Source of the DNA: Luidia sarsii
Lineage: Eukaryota > Echinodermata > Asteroidea > Paxillosida > Luidiidae
Reading direction: 5' to 3'
NCBI GenBank assembly: GCA_949987565.1
Contig: OX465120.1
Location: 11,889,080-11,953,079 of the forward strand
DNA: 64,000 bases
Within the stretch, counting starts at the first letter, position 1; each line of letters starts with the position of its first letter. This document shows positions 10,311-22,908 of the stretch, one piece after another. Under the pieces are notes generated by a model. It was not told the origin of the DNA. It searched no databases and saw only the letters and a list, made by a program, of their open reading frames with translations. The position numbers and the translations under genes were made by a program.

Positions 10311-13300
10311 GTGATTAAACACTCGGAGCGACCAGACACATGAGGAATCGTTGCCTTTATCTTAAAATTTAAGAGTAAAATATGTTCTCCAACCGGGATA
10401 GTTTGATAACCTATGGTTAGACAATTCCTAGGGCTGCATACAGGTAAAATTTTAAATCTCTCGAGTTAATACTGATGGTTCTTTTGAATTTTAAAGCCAA
10501 ACTTTCTCTCTACAGATACTCTCCGTCGTCAATGTTTACAAGTAATTGCGCACTCGGAGCGCACAGGCCCATGAGGGGTCGTTGCCTTATTCTCAAAATT
10601 CATCAAAAGAAATATTCTCAAACCTGGTAAGTTTGATCACCTATCTTTAGAGCATTGCAAGGGCTGTTTGTAGGCCAAATTTTAGTGGTTTTGAGTTAAT
10701 ATTAGAGGGACTATTGATTTCAAAAGCATAACTTTCTGTCTACTGATACTCTCCGCCGTCAATGTTTACAAGTCATTGCGCACTCGGAGCGCTAAGACAC
10801 ATAAGGGGTCGTTGCCTTTCCCTCAAAATTCATCAAAAGAAATGTTCTCAAACCTGGTAAGTTTGATCACCTATCTTTAGAGTATTCCCAGGGCTGTTTG
10901 TAGGCCAAATTTTAGTGGTTTTGAGTTAATATTAGAGGGACTATTGATTTGCAAAGCATAACTTTCTCTCTACTGATACTCTCCGCCGTTCAATGTTTAC
11001 AAGTCATTGCACACTCGGAGCGCTCAGACACATAAGGGGTCGTTGCCTTTCCCTCAAATTTAATGAAAAGAAATGTTCTCAAACCTGGTAAGTTAGATCA
11101 CCTATCTTTAGAGCATTCCAAGGGCTGTTTGTAGGCCAATTTTTAGTGGTTTTGAGTTAATATTAGAGGGACTATTGATTTGCAAAGCGTTACTTTCTCT
11201 CTACTGATACTCTCCGCCGTTCAATGTTTACAAGTCATTGCGCACTCGGAGCGCTCAGACACATGAGGGGTCGTTGCCTTTCCCTCAAAATTCATCAAAA
11301 GAAATGTTCTCAAACCTTGTAAGTTAAATCACCTATCTTTAGAGCATTGCAAGGGCTGTTTGTAGGCCAAATTTGAGTGGTTTTGAGTTAATATTAGAGG
11401 GACTATTGATTTCAAAAGCATAACTTTCTGTCTACTGATACTCTCCGCCGTCAATGTTTACAAGTTATTGCGCACTCGGAGCGCTCAGACACATAAGGGG
11501 TCATTGCCTTTCCCTCAAAATTCATAAAAAGAAATGTTCTCAAACCTGGTAAGTTTGATCACCTATCTTTAGAGTATTCCCAGGGCTGTTTGTAGGCCAA
11601 ATTTTAGTGGTTTTGAGTTAATATTAGAGGGACCATGATTTGCAAAGCATAACTTTCTCTCTACTGATACTCTCCGCCGTTCAATGTTTACACGTGATTG
11701 CGCACTCGGAGCGCACAAACACATGAGGGGTCGTTGACTTTCCCTCAAAATTCATCAAAAGAAATGTTCTCAAACCTGGGAAGTTTGATCACCTATCTTT
11801 AGAGTATTCCCAGGGCTGTTTGTAGGCCATATTTTAGTGGTTTTGAGTTAATATTAGAGGGACTATTGATTTGCAAAGCATAACTTTCACTCTACTGATA
11901 CTCTCCGCCGTTCAATGTTTACAAGTGATTGCGCACCCGGAGCGCAATGTAGACACATGAGGGGTCGTTGCCTTTCCCTCAGAATTCATCAAAGGAAATA
12001 TTCTCAAACCTGGGAAGTTTGATCACCAATCGTTAGAGTATTCCCAGGGCTGTTTGTAGGCCAAATTTTAGTGGTTTTGAGTTATTATTAGAGGGACTAT
12101 TGATTTGCAAAGCATAACTTTCTCTCTACTGATACTCTCCGCCGTTCAATGTTTACAAGTCATTGCGCACTCGGAGCGCACAGACACACGAGGGTCGTTG
12201 CCTTTCCCTCAGAATTCATCAAAGAAAACATTCTCAAACCTGGTAACTCTGATCACCAATCGTTAGAGTATTCCCAGGGCTGTTTATAGACCAAATTTTA
12301 GTGGTTTTGAGTTAATATTAGAGGGGCTATTGATTTGCAAAGCATAACTTTCTCTCTACTGATACTCTCCGCCGTTCAATGTTTACAAGTCATTGCGCAC
12401 TCGGAGCGCTCAGACACATAAGGGGTCGTTGCCTTGCCCTCAAAATTCATCAAAAGAAATGTTCTCAAACCTGGTAAGTTTGATCACCTATCTTTAGAGT
12501 ATTCCCAGGACTGTTTGTAGGGCAATTTTTAGTGGTTTTGAGTTAATATTAGAGGGACTATTGATTTGCAAAGCATAACTTTCTCTCTACTGATACTCTC
12601 CGCCGTTCAATGTTTACAAGTGATTGCGCACTCGGAGCGCACAGACACATGAGGGGTCGTTGCCTTTCCCTCAGAATTCATCAAAGGAAATATTCTCAAA
12701 CCTGGGAAGTTTGATCACCAATCGTTAGAGTAATCCCAGGGCTGTTTGTAGGCCAAATTTTAGTGGTTTTGAGTTATTATTAGAGGGACTATTGATTTGC
12801 AAAGCATAACTTTCTCTCTACTGATACTCTCCGCCGTTCAATGTTTACAAGTCATTGCGCACTCGGAGCGCACAGACACATGAGGGGTCGTTGCCTTTCC
12901 CTCAGAATTCATCAAAGAAAACATTCTCAAACCTGGTAACTCTGATCACCAATCGTTAGAGTATTCCCAGGGCTGTTTATAGACCAAATTTTAGTGGTTT
13001 TGAGTTAATATTAGAGGGGCTATTGATTTGCAAACCATAACTTTCTCTCTACTGATACTCTCCGCCGTTCAATGTTTACAAGTCGATGCGCACTCGGAGC
13101 GCTCAGACACATAAGGGGTCGTTGCCTTGCCCTCAAAATTCATCAAAAGAAATGTTCTCAAACCTGGTAAGTTTGATCACCTATCTTTAGAGTATTCCCA
13201 GGACTGTTTGTAGGGCAATTTTTAGTGGTTTTGAGTTAATATTAGAGGGACTATTGATTTGCAAAGCATAACTTTCTCTCTACTGATACTCTCCGCCGTT

Positions 13301-15382
13301 CAATGTTTACAAGTCATTGCGCACTCGGAGCGCACAGACACATGAGGGGTCGTTGCCTTTCCCTCAGAATTCATCAAAGAAAACATTCTCAAACCTGGTA
13401 ACTCTGATCACCAATCGTTAGAGTATTCCCAGGGCTGTTTATAGACCAAATTTTAGTGGTTTTGAGTTAATATTAGAGGGGCTATTGATTTGCAAAGCAT
13501 AACTTTCTCTCTACTGATACTCTCCGCCGTTCAATGTTTACAAGTCGATGCGCACTCGGAGCGCTCAAACACATAAGGGGTCGTTGCCTTGCCCTCAAAA
13601 TTCATCAAAAGAAATGTTCTCAAACCTGGTAAGTTTGATCACCTATCTTTAGAGTATTCCCAGGGCTGTTTGTAGGCCAAATTTTAGTGGTTTTGAGTTA
13701 ATATTAGAGGGACTATTGATTTGCAAAGCATAACTTTCTCTCTACTGATACTCTCCGCCGTTCAATGTTTACAAGTCATTGCACACTCGGAGCGCTCAGA
13801 CACATAAGGGGTCGTTGCCTTTCCCTCAAATTTAATGAAAAGAAATGTTCTCAAACCTGGTAAGTTAGATCACCTATCTTTAGAGCATTCCAAGGGCTGT
13901 TTGTAGGCCAATTTTTAGTGGTTTTGAGTTAATATTAGAGGGACTATTGATTTGCAAAGCGTAACTTTCTGTCTACTGATACTCTCCGCCGTTCAATGTT
14001 TACAAGTCATTGCGCACTCGGAGCGCTCAGACACATGAGGGGTCGTTGCCTTTCCCTCAAAATTCATCAAAAGAAATGTTCTCAAACCTTGTAAATTAAA
14101 TCACCTATCTTTAGAGCATTGCAAGGGCTGTTTGTAGGCCAAATTTGAGTGGTTTTGAGTTAATATTAGAGGGACTATTGATTTCAAAAGCATAACTTTC
14201 TGTCTACTGATACTCTCCGCCGTCAATGTTTACAAGTTATTGCGCACTCGGAGCGCTCAGACACATAAGGGGTCATTGCCTTTCCCTCAAAATTCATAAA
14301 AAGAAATGTTCTCAAACCTGGTAAGTTTGATCACCTATCTTTAGAGTATTTCCAGGGCTGTTTGTAGGCCAAATTTTAGTGGTTTTGAGTTAATATTAGA
14401 GGGACCATGATTTGCAAAGCATAACTTTCTCTCTACTGATACTCTCCGCCGTTCAATGTTTACAAGTGATTGCGCACTCGGAGCGCACAAACACATGAGG
14501 GGTCGTTGACTTTCCCTCAAAATTCATCAAAGGAAATATTCTCAAACCTGGTAAATCTGATCACCAATCGTTATAGTATACCAAGGGCTATTTGTGAGCC
14601 AATTTTCAGTGGTTTTGAGTTAATATTGAGGGACTATTGATTTACAAAGCATAACTTTCTCTCTACTGATACTCTCCGCTGTTCAATGTTTACAAGTGAT
14701 TGCGCACTGGGAGCGCACAGACACTTGAGGGGTCGTTGCCTTTCCCTCAGAATTCATCAAAGAAAACATTCTCAAACCTGGTAACTCTGATCACCAATCG
14801 TTAGAGTATTCCCAGGGCTGTTTATAGGCAAAATTTTAGTGGTTTTGAGTTAATATTAGAGGGGCTATTGATTTGCAAAGCATAACTTTCTCTCTACTGA
14901 TACTCTCCGCCGTTCAATGTTTACAAGTCATTGCGCACTCGGAGCGCTCAGACACATGAGGGGTCGTTGCCTTTCCCTCAAAATTCATCAAAAGAAATGT
15001 TCTCAAACCTTGTAAATTAAATCACCTATCTTTAGAGCATTGCAAGGGCTGTTTGTAGGCAAAATTTTAGTGGTTTTGAGTTAATATTAGAGGAACTATT
15101 GATTTGCAAAGCATAACTTTCTCTCTACTGATACTCTCCGCCGTTCAATGTTTACAAGTGATTGCGCACTCGGAGCGCACAGACACTTGAGGGGTCGTTG
15201 CCTTTCCCTCAGAATTCATCAAAGAAAACATTCTCAAACCTGGTAACTCTGATCACCAATCGTTAGAGTATTCCCAGGGCTGTTTATAGGCAAAATTTTA
15301 GTGGTTTTGAGTTAATATTAGAGGGGCTATTGATTTGCAAAGCATAACTTTCTCTCTACTGATACTCTCCGCCGTTCAATGC

Positions 15383-17531
15383 TTACAAGTGATTGCGCAC
15401 TCGGAGCGCACAGACACTTGAGGGGTCGTTGCCTTTCCCTCAGAATTCATCAAAGAAAACATTCTCAAACCTGGTAACTCTGATCACCAATCGTTAGAGT
15501 ATTCCCAGGGCTGTTTATAGGCAAAATTTTAGTGGTTTTGAGTTAATATTAGAGGGGCTATTGATTTGCAAAGCATAACTTTCTCTCTACTGATACTCTC
15601 CGCCGTTCAATGTTTACAAGTCATTGCGCACTCGGAGCGCTCAGACACATGAGGGGTCGTTGCCTTTCCCTCAAAATTCATCAAAAGAAATGTTCTCAAA
15701 CCTTGTAAATTAAATCACCTATCTTTAGAGCATTGCAAGGGCTGTTTGTAGGCCAAATTTGAGTGGTTTTGAGTTAATATTAGAGGGACTATTGATTTCA
15801 AAAGCATAACTTTCTGTCTACTGATACTCTCCGCCGTCAATGTTTACAAGTTATTGCGCACTCGGAGCGCTCAGACACATAAGGGGTCATTGCCTTTCCC
15901 TCAAAATTCATAAAAAGAAATGTTCTCAAACCTGGTAAGTTTGATCACCTATCTTTAGAGTATTTCCAGGGCTGTTTGTAGGCCAAATTTTAGTGGTTTT
16001 GAGTTAATATTAGAGGGACCATGATTTGCAAAGCATAACTTTCTCTCTACTGATACTCTCCGCCGTTCAATGTTTACAAGTGATTGCGCACTCGGAGCGC
16101 ACAAACACATGAGGGGTCGTTGACTTTCCCTCAAAATTCATCAAAGGAAATATTCTCAAACCTGGTAAATCTGATCACCAATCGTTATAGTATACCAAGG
16201 GCTATTTGTGAGCCAATTTTCAGTGGTTTTGAGTTAATATTGAGGGACTATTGATTTACAAAGCATAACTTTCTCTCTACTGATACTCTCCGCTGTTCAA
16301 TGTTTACAAGTGATTGCGCACTCGGAGCGCACAGACACTTGAGGGGTCGTTGCCTTTCCCTCAGAATTCATCAAAGAAAACATTCTCAAACCTGGTAACT
16401 CTGATCACCAATCGTTAGAGTATTCCCAGGGCTGTTTATAGGCAAAATTTTAGTGGTTTTGAGTTAATATTAGAGGGGCTATTGATTTGCAAAGCATAAC
16501 TTTCTCTCTACTGATACTCTCCGCCGTTCAATGTTTACAAGTCATTGCGCACTCGGAGCGCTCAGACACATGAGGGGTCGTTGCCTTTCCCTCAAAATTC
16601 ATCAAAAGAAATGTTCTCAAACCTTGTAAATTAAATCACCTATCTTTAGAGCATTGCAAGGGCTGTTTGTAGGCCAAATTTGAGTGGTTTTGAGTTAATA
16701 TTAGAGGGACTATTGATTTCAAAAGCATAACTTTCTGTCTACTGATACTCTCCGCCGTCAATGTTTACAAGTTATTGCGCACTCGGAGCGCTCAGACACA
16801 TAAGGGGTCATTGCCTTTCCCTCAAAATTCATAAAAAGAAATGTTCTCAAACCTGGTAAGTTTGATCACCTATCTTTAGAGTATTTCCAGGGCTGTTTGT
16901 AGGCCAAATTTTAGTGGTTTTGAGTTAATATTAGAGGGACCATGATTTGCAAAGCATAACTTTCTCTCTACTGATACTCTCCGCCGTTCAATGTTTACAA
17001 GTGATTGCGCACTCGGAGCGCACAAACACATGAGGGGTCGTTGACTTTCCCTCAAAATTCATCAAAGGAAATATTCTCAAACCTGGTAAATCTGATCACC
17101 AATCGTTATAGTATACCAAGGGCTATTTGTGAGCCAATTTTCAGTGGTTTTGAGTTAATATTGAGGGACTATTGATTTACAAAGCATAACTTTCTCTCTA
17201 CTGATACTCTCCGCTGTTCAATGTTTACAAGTGATTGCGCACTCGGAGCGCACAGACACTTGAGGGGTCGTTGCCTTTCCCTCAGAATTCATCAAAGAAA
17301 ACATTCTCAAACCTGGTAACTCTGATCACCAATCGTTAGAGTATTCCCAGGGCTGTTTATAGGCAAAATTTTAGTGGTTTTGAGTTAATATTAGAGGGGC
17401 TATTGATTTGCAAAGCATAACTTTCTCTCTACTGATACTCTCCGCCGTTCAATGTTTACAAGTCATTGCGCACTCGGAGCGCTCAGACACATGAGGGGTC
17501 GTTGCCTTTCCCTCAAAATTCATCAAAAGAA
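15383..17531 (+). repeat. Four-monomer higher-order repeat, period 921 bp
   Basis: About 2.3 copies of a four-monomer unit. CCTTGTAAATTAAATC recurs at 15,701 and 16,622, and CGTTATAGTATACC at 16,183 and 17,104. A related but longer-spaced copy lies upstream at about 14,510-15,000. The stretch is repeated 12,598 bp downstream at about 27,981-30,129. Confidence 0.8.
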
Positions 17532-20500
17532 ATGTTCACAAACCTGGTAAGTTTGATCACCTATCTTTAGAGTATTCCCAGGGCTGTTTGTAGGTCAATT
17601 TTTAGTGGTTTTGAGTTAATATTAGAGGGACTATTGATTTGCAAAGCATAACTTTCTCTCTACTGATACTCTCCACCGTTCAATGTTTACAAGTGATTGC
17701 GCACTCGGAGCGCACAGACACATGAGGGGTCGTTGCCTTTCCCTCAGAATTCATCAAAAGAAATGTTCTCAAACCTGGGAAGTTTGATCACCAATCGTTA
17801 GAGTATTCCCAGGGCTGTTTGTAGGCCAAATTTTAGTGGTTTTGAAATATTATTAGAGGGACTATTGATTTGCAAAGCATAACTTTCTCTCTACTGATAC
17901 TCTCCGCCGTTCAATGTTTACAAGTCATTGCGCACTCGGAGCGCACAGACACACGAGGGGTCGTTGCCTTTCCCTCAGAATTCATCAATGAAAACATTCT
18001 CAAACCTGGTAACTCTGATCACCAATCGTTAGAGTATTCCCAGGGCTGTTTATAGACCAAATTTTAGTGGTTTTGAGTTAATATTAGAGGGGCTATTGAT
18101 TTGCAAAGCATAACTTTCTCTCTACTGATACTCTCCGCCGTTCAATGTTTACAAGTCATTGCGCACTCGGAGCGCTCAGACACATAAGGGGTCGTTGCCT
18201 TGCCCTCAAAATTCATCAAAAGAAATGTTCTCAAACCTGGTAAGTTTGATCACCTATCTTTAGAGTATTCCCAGGACTGTTTGTAGGGCAATTTTTAGTG
18301 GTTTTGAGTTAATATTAGAGGGACTATTGATTTGCAAAGCATAACTTTCTCTCTACTGATACTCTCCGCCGTTCAATGTTTACAAGTGATTGCGCACTCG
18401 GAGCGCACAGACACATGAGGGGTCGTTGCCTTTCCCTCAGAATTCATCAAGGGAAATATTCTCAAACCTGGGAAGTTTGATCACCAATCGTTAGAGTATT
18501 CCCAGGGCTGTTTGTAGGCCAAATTTTAGTGGTTTTGAGTTAATATTAGAGGGACTATTGATTTGCAAAGCATAACTTTCTCTCTACTGATACTCTCCGC
18601 CATTCAATGTTTACAAGTCATTGCGCACTCGGAGCGCTCAGACACATAAGGGGTCATTGCCTTGCCCTCAAAATTCATCAAAAGAAATGTTCACAAACCT
18701 GGTAAGTTTGATAACCTATCTTTAGAGTATTCCCAGGGCTGTTTGTAGGCCAATTTTTAGTGGTTTTGAGTTAATATTAGAGGGACTATTGATTTGCAAA
18801 GCATAACTTTCTCTCTACTGATACTCTCCACCGTTCAATGTTTACAAGTGATTGCGCACTCGGAGCGCACAGACACATGAGGGGTCGTTGACTTTCCCTC
18901 AGAATTCATCAAAAGAAATGTTCTCAAACCTGGGAAGTTTGATCACCAATCGTTAGAGTATTCCCAGGGCTGTTTGTAGGCCAAATTTTAGTGGTTTTGA
19001 GTTAATATTAGAGGGACTATTGATTTGCAAAGCATAACTTTCTCTCTACTGATACTCTCCGCCGTTCAATGTTTACAAGTCATTGCGCACTCGGAGCGCT
19101 CAGACACATAAGGGGTCATTGCCTTGCCCTCAAAATTCATCAAAAGAAATGTTCACAAACCTGGTAAGTTTGATCACCTATCTTTAGAGTATTCCCAGGG
19201 CTGTTTGTAGGTCAATTTTTAGTGGTTTTGAGTTAATATTAGAGGGACTATTGATTTGCAAAGCATAACTTTCTCTCTACTGATACTCTCCACCGTTCAA
19301 TGTTTACAAGTGATTGCGCACTCGGAGCGCACAGACACATGAAGGGTCGTTGCCTTTCCCTCAGAATTCATCAAAAGAAATGTTCTCAAACCTGGGAAGT
19401 TTGATCACCAATCGTTAGAGTATTCCCAGGGCTGTTTGTAGGCCAAATTTTAGTGGTTTTGAAATATTATTAGAGGGACTATTGATTTGCAAAGCATAAC
19501 TTTCTCTCTACTGATACTCTCCGCCGTTCAATGTTTACAAGTCATTGCGCACTCGGAGCGCACAGACACACGAGGGGTCGTTGCCTTTCCCTCAGAATTC
19601 ATCAATGAAAACATTCTCAAACCTGGTAACTCTGATCACCAATCGTTAGAGTATTCCCAGGGCTGTTTATAGACCAAATTTTAGTGGTTTTGAGTTAATA
19701 TTAGAGGGGCTATTGATTTGCAAAGCATAACTTTCTCTCTACTGATACTCTCCGCCGTTCAATGTTTACAAGTCATTGCGCACTCGGAGCGCTCAGACAG
19801 ATAAGGGGTCGTTGCCTTGCCCTCAAAATTCATCAAAAGAAATGTTCTCAAACCTGGTAAGTTTGATCAACTATCTTTAGAGTATTCCCAGGACTGTTTG
19901 TAGGGCAATTTTTAGTGGTTTTGAGTTAATATTAGAGGGACTATTGATTTGCAAAGCATAACTTTCTCTCTACTGATACTCTCCGCCGTTCAATGTTTAC
20001 AAGTGATTGCGCACTCGGAGCGCACAGACACATGAGGGGTCGTTGCCTTTCCCTCAGAATTCATCAAGGGAAATATTCTCAAACCTGGGAAGTTTGATCA
20101 CCAATCGTTAGAGTATTCCCAGGGCTGTTTGTAGGCCAAATTTTAGTGGTTTTGAGTTAATATTAGAGGGACTATTGATTTGCAAAGCATAACTTTCTCT
20201 CTACTGATACTCTCCGCCATTCAATGTTTACAAGTCATTGCGCACTCGGAGCGCTCAGACACATAAGGGGTCATTGCCTTGCCCTCAAAATTCATCAAAA
20301 GAAATGTTCACAAACCTGGTAAGTTTGATAACCTATCTTTAGAGTATTCCCAGGGCTGTTTGTAGGCCAATTTTTAGTGGTTTTGAGTTAATATTAGAGG
20401 GACTATTGATTTGCAAAGCATAACTTTCTCTCTACTGATACTCTCCACCGTTCAATGTTTACAAGTGATTGCGCACTCGGAGCGCACAGACACATGAGGG

Positions 20501-20591
20501 GTCGTTGCCTTTCCCTCAGAATTCATCAAAAGAAATGTTCTCAAACCTGGGAAGTTTGATCACCAATCGTTAGAGTATTCCCAGGGCTGTT
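17518..20591 (+). repeat. Seven-monomer higher-order repeat, period 1,617 bp
   Basis: Two units, about 17,518-19,134 and 19,135-20,591, share GTTCACAAACC (17,534/19,151), GAAATATTATTAG (17,844/19,461), CTCCACCGTT (17,661 and equivalents) and GCCATTCAATG (near 18,599/20,216). Repeated at about 30,116-33,189 by the 12,598-bp duplication. Confidence 0.82.
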
Positions 20592-22195
20592 TATAGACCA
20601 AATTTTAGTGGTTTTGAGTTAATATTAGATGGGCTATTGATTTGCAAAGCATAACTTTCTCTCTACCGATACTCTCCGACGTCAATGTTTACAAGTCATT
20701 GCGCACTCGGAGCGCTCAGACACGTAAGGGGTCGTTGCCTTTCCCTCAAAATTCATCAAAAGAAATGTTCTCAAACCTGGTAAGTTTGATCACCTATCTT
20801 TAGAGTATTCCCAGGGCTGTTTGTAGGCCAAATTTTAGTGGTTTTGAGTTAATATTAGAGGGACTATTGATTTGCAAAGCATAACTTTCACTCTACTGAT
20901 ACTCTCCGCCGTTCAATGTTTACAAGTGATTGCGCACTCGGAGCGCAATGTGGACACATGAGGGGTCGTTGCCTTTCCCTCAGAATTCATCAAAGGAAAT
21001 ATTCTCAAACCTGGAAAGTTTGATCACCAATCGTTAGAGTATTCCCAGGGCTGTTTGTAGGCCAAATTTTAGTGGTTTTGAGTTATTATTAGAGGGACTA
21101 TTGATTTGCAAAGCATAACTTTCTCTCTACTGATACTCTCCGCCGTTCAATGTTTACAAGTCATTGCGCACTCGGAGCGCACAGACACATGAGGGGTCGT
21201 TTCCTTTCCCTCAGAATTCATCAAAGAAAACATTCTCAAACCTGGTAACTCTGATCACCAATCGTTAGAGTATTCCCCGGGCTGTTTATAGACCAAATTT
21301 TAGTGGTTTTGAGTTAATATTAGAGGGGCTATTGATTTGCAAAGCATACCTTTCTCTCTACTGATACTCTCCGCCGTTCAATGTTTACAAGTCGATGCGC
21401 ACTCGGAGCGCTCAGACACATAAGGGGTCGTTGCCTTGCCCTCAAAATTCATCAAAAGAAATGTTCTCAAACCTGGTAAGTTTGATCACCTATCTTTAGA
21501 GTATTCCCAGGACTGTTTGTAGGGCAATTTTTAGTGGTTTTGAGTTAATATTAGAGGGACTATTGATTTGCAAAGCATAACTTTCTCTCTACTGATACTC
21601 TCCGCCGTTCAATGTTTACAAGTGATTGCGCACTCGGAGCGCACAGACACATGAGGGGTCGTTGCCTTTCCCTCAGAATTCATCAAAGAAAACATTCTCA
21701 AACCTGGTAACTCTGATCACCAATCGTTAGAGTATACCAAGGGCTATTTGTGAGCCAAATTTCAGTGGTTTTGAGTTAATATTAGAGGGACTTTTGATTT
21801 ACAAAGTATAACTTTCTCTCTACTGATACCCTCCGCCGTTCAATGTTTACAAGTGATTGCGCACTCGGAGCGCACAGACACACGAGGGGTCGTTGCCTTT
21901 CCCTCAAAATTCATCTAAGGAAATATTCTCAAACCTGGAAAGTTTGATCACCAATCGTTAGAGTATTCCAAGGGCTATTTGTGAGGCAAATTTCAGTGGT
22001 TTTGAGTTAATATTAGAGTGACTATTGATTTCCAAAGCGGAACTTTCTCTCTACTGATACTCTCCGCCGTTCAATGTTTACAAGTGATTGTACACTCCGA
22101 CCGCCCAGACACATGAGGGGTCGTTGCCTTTCCCTCAAAATTATTTCTGTCGAGTTAATATTAAAGGGAATATTGATTTCCAAAGCACAACTTTC

Positions 22196-22908
22196 CTTCA
22201 CACAGTAAGGACTGTGCATTTAGCACGTTAATTTGTCATATAGTTTTTCCAAAAATATCGGGACTCTATTCGTCAGTAGTATGCAGCGCCCTCTATCAGG
22301 CAAACAGGTCTGGGTGGATGATTACAAGGGGTGGTCATCCTCTCAGACCTGTTTTTCCAAACATGCACAAGAATAACAATGAAATTGAAGGCGTTTTTTC
22401 TTTAAATCAGTTTGAAGTACAAAATTGGACGCGGAGAAGATGGTCTAGTAAATATCTGATTGAATCCTTATCAAAAAATATTCCTGCCTTGGAGGAAATG
22501 CATCATATTACAAGATGGGATTTTGTTTTTTCAGCTCGCACAACAGTGGGGCGAAATAGTGTTTTTTACGAGTATAGGGATATATGTGTTATCGTGGGAC
22601 GAAAATGGGGCGATGTATTAGCATAACTCTAAAACATCATTTTTCAATCTATTTGGTATAAGCTAGTGAAAATAGACAAATGTGTGCATGCAGCTTAAGA
22701 AGAGCTCTGGTGCATTTAGATATATATCACGAAACTGGAGATTAATTCGTAATAAAAACATATTTACATGGAATAAGCCCAGAGCTCAGGTATAGCGGGT
22801 GTAATATTAAATAACAACAAGCGCAAGGGGGCGGTAGACATTTCATGTTATGTCCTCTCGTCAGTATTATGCAGCGCCCTCTATCAGGAAACAGGTCTCG
22901 CTCGAAAC
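22196..22908 (+). mobile_element. Insert copy 3
   Basis: Identical by eye to copies 1 and 2, with the six-T run and F rather than L at the G/T site near 22,530. It lies 12,598 bp after copy 2. Left truncated monomer 22084-22195, right divergent monomer 22909-23138. Confidence 0.6.

Larger units (their letters stand above)
1047..12374 (+). repeat. 5,674-bp tandem segmental duplication (two units)
   Basis: Unit 1 is about 1,047-6,720 and unit 2 about 6,721-12,374. Rare variants recur exactly 5,674 bp apart: GCCTTTTCCTC (1,313/6,987), TAATACTAG (1,659/7,333), GCAATCGG (2,204/7,878), CAGTCGTTTTGAG (2,568/8,242) and TTACACAGTATAAC (2,604/8,278), plus insert copies 1 and 2. By eye the only clear difference I found is at about 3,255 against 8,929. 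Sequence left of 6,700 matches the end of unit 2, and sequence right of 6,720 matches the start of unit 1, as expected for a tandem duplication. Confidence 0.85.
10311..22195 (+). repeat. 231-bp satellite array, block 3 (about 51.5 monomers)
   Basis: Uninterrupted satellite. After the flank monomer it holds type A monomers, then mixed A/B/C. It then has a region organised as a four-monomer HOR (about 15,383-17,531) and a seven-monomer HOR (about 17,518-20,591), and a B/C/D stretch leading into insert copy 3. An odd variant, GGTTTTGAAATATTATTAG in place of GGTTTTGAGTTAATATTAG, appears at 17,838 and 19,455. No gene is present. Confidence 0.96.

Noticed and set aside
17870..18055. 61-65-codon open frames within monomers (50, 17870, 19487, 30468, 32085, 38647, 38878, 40031, 42241, 58763)
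   Set aside because: The monomer is 231 nt, a multiple of three, so the same frame recurs in successive copies and stays open for most of a monomer before a shared stop. This is a property of the repeat, not coding.
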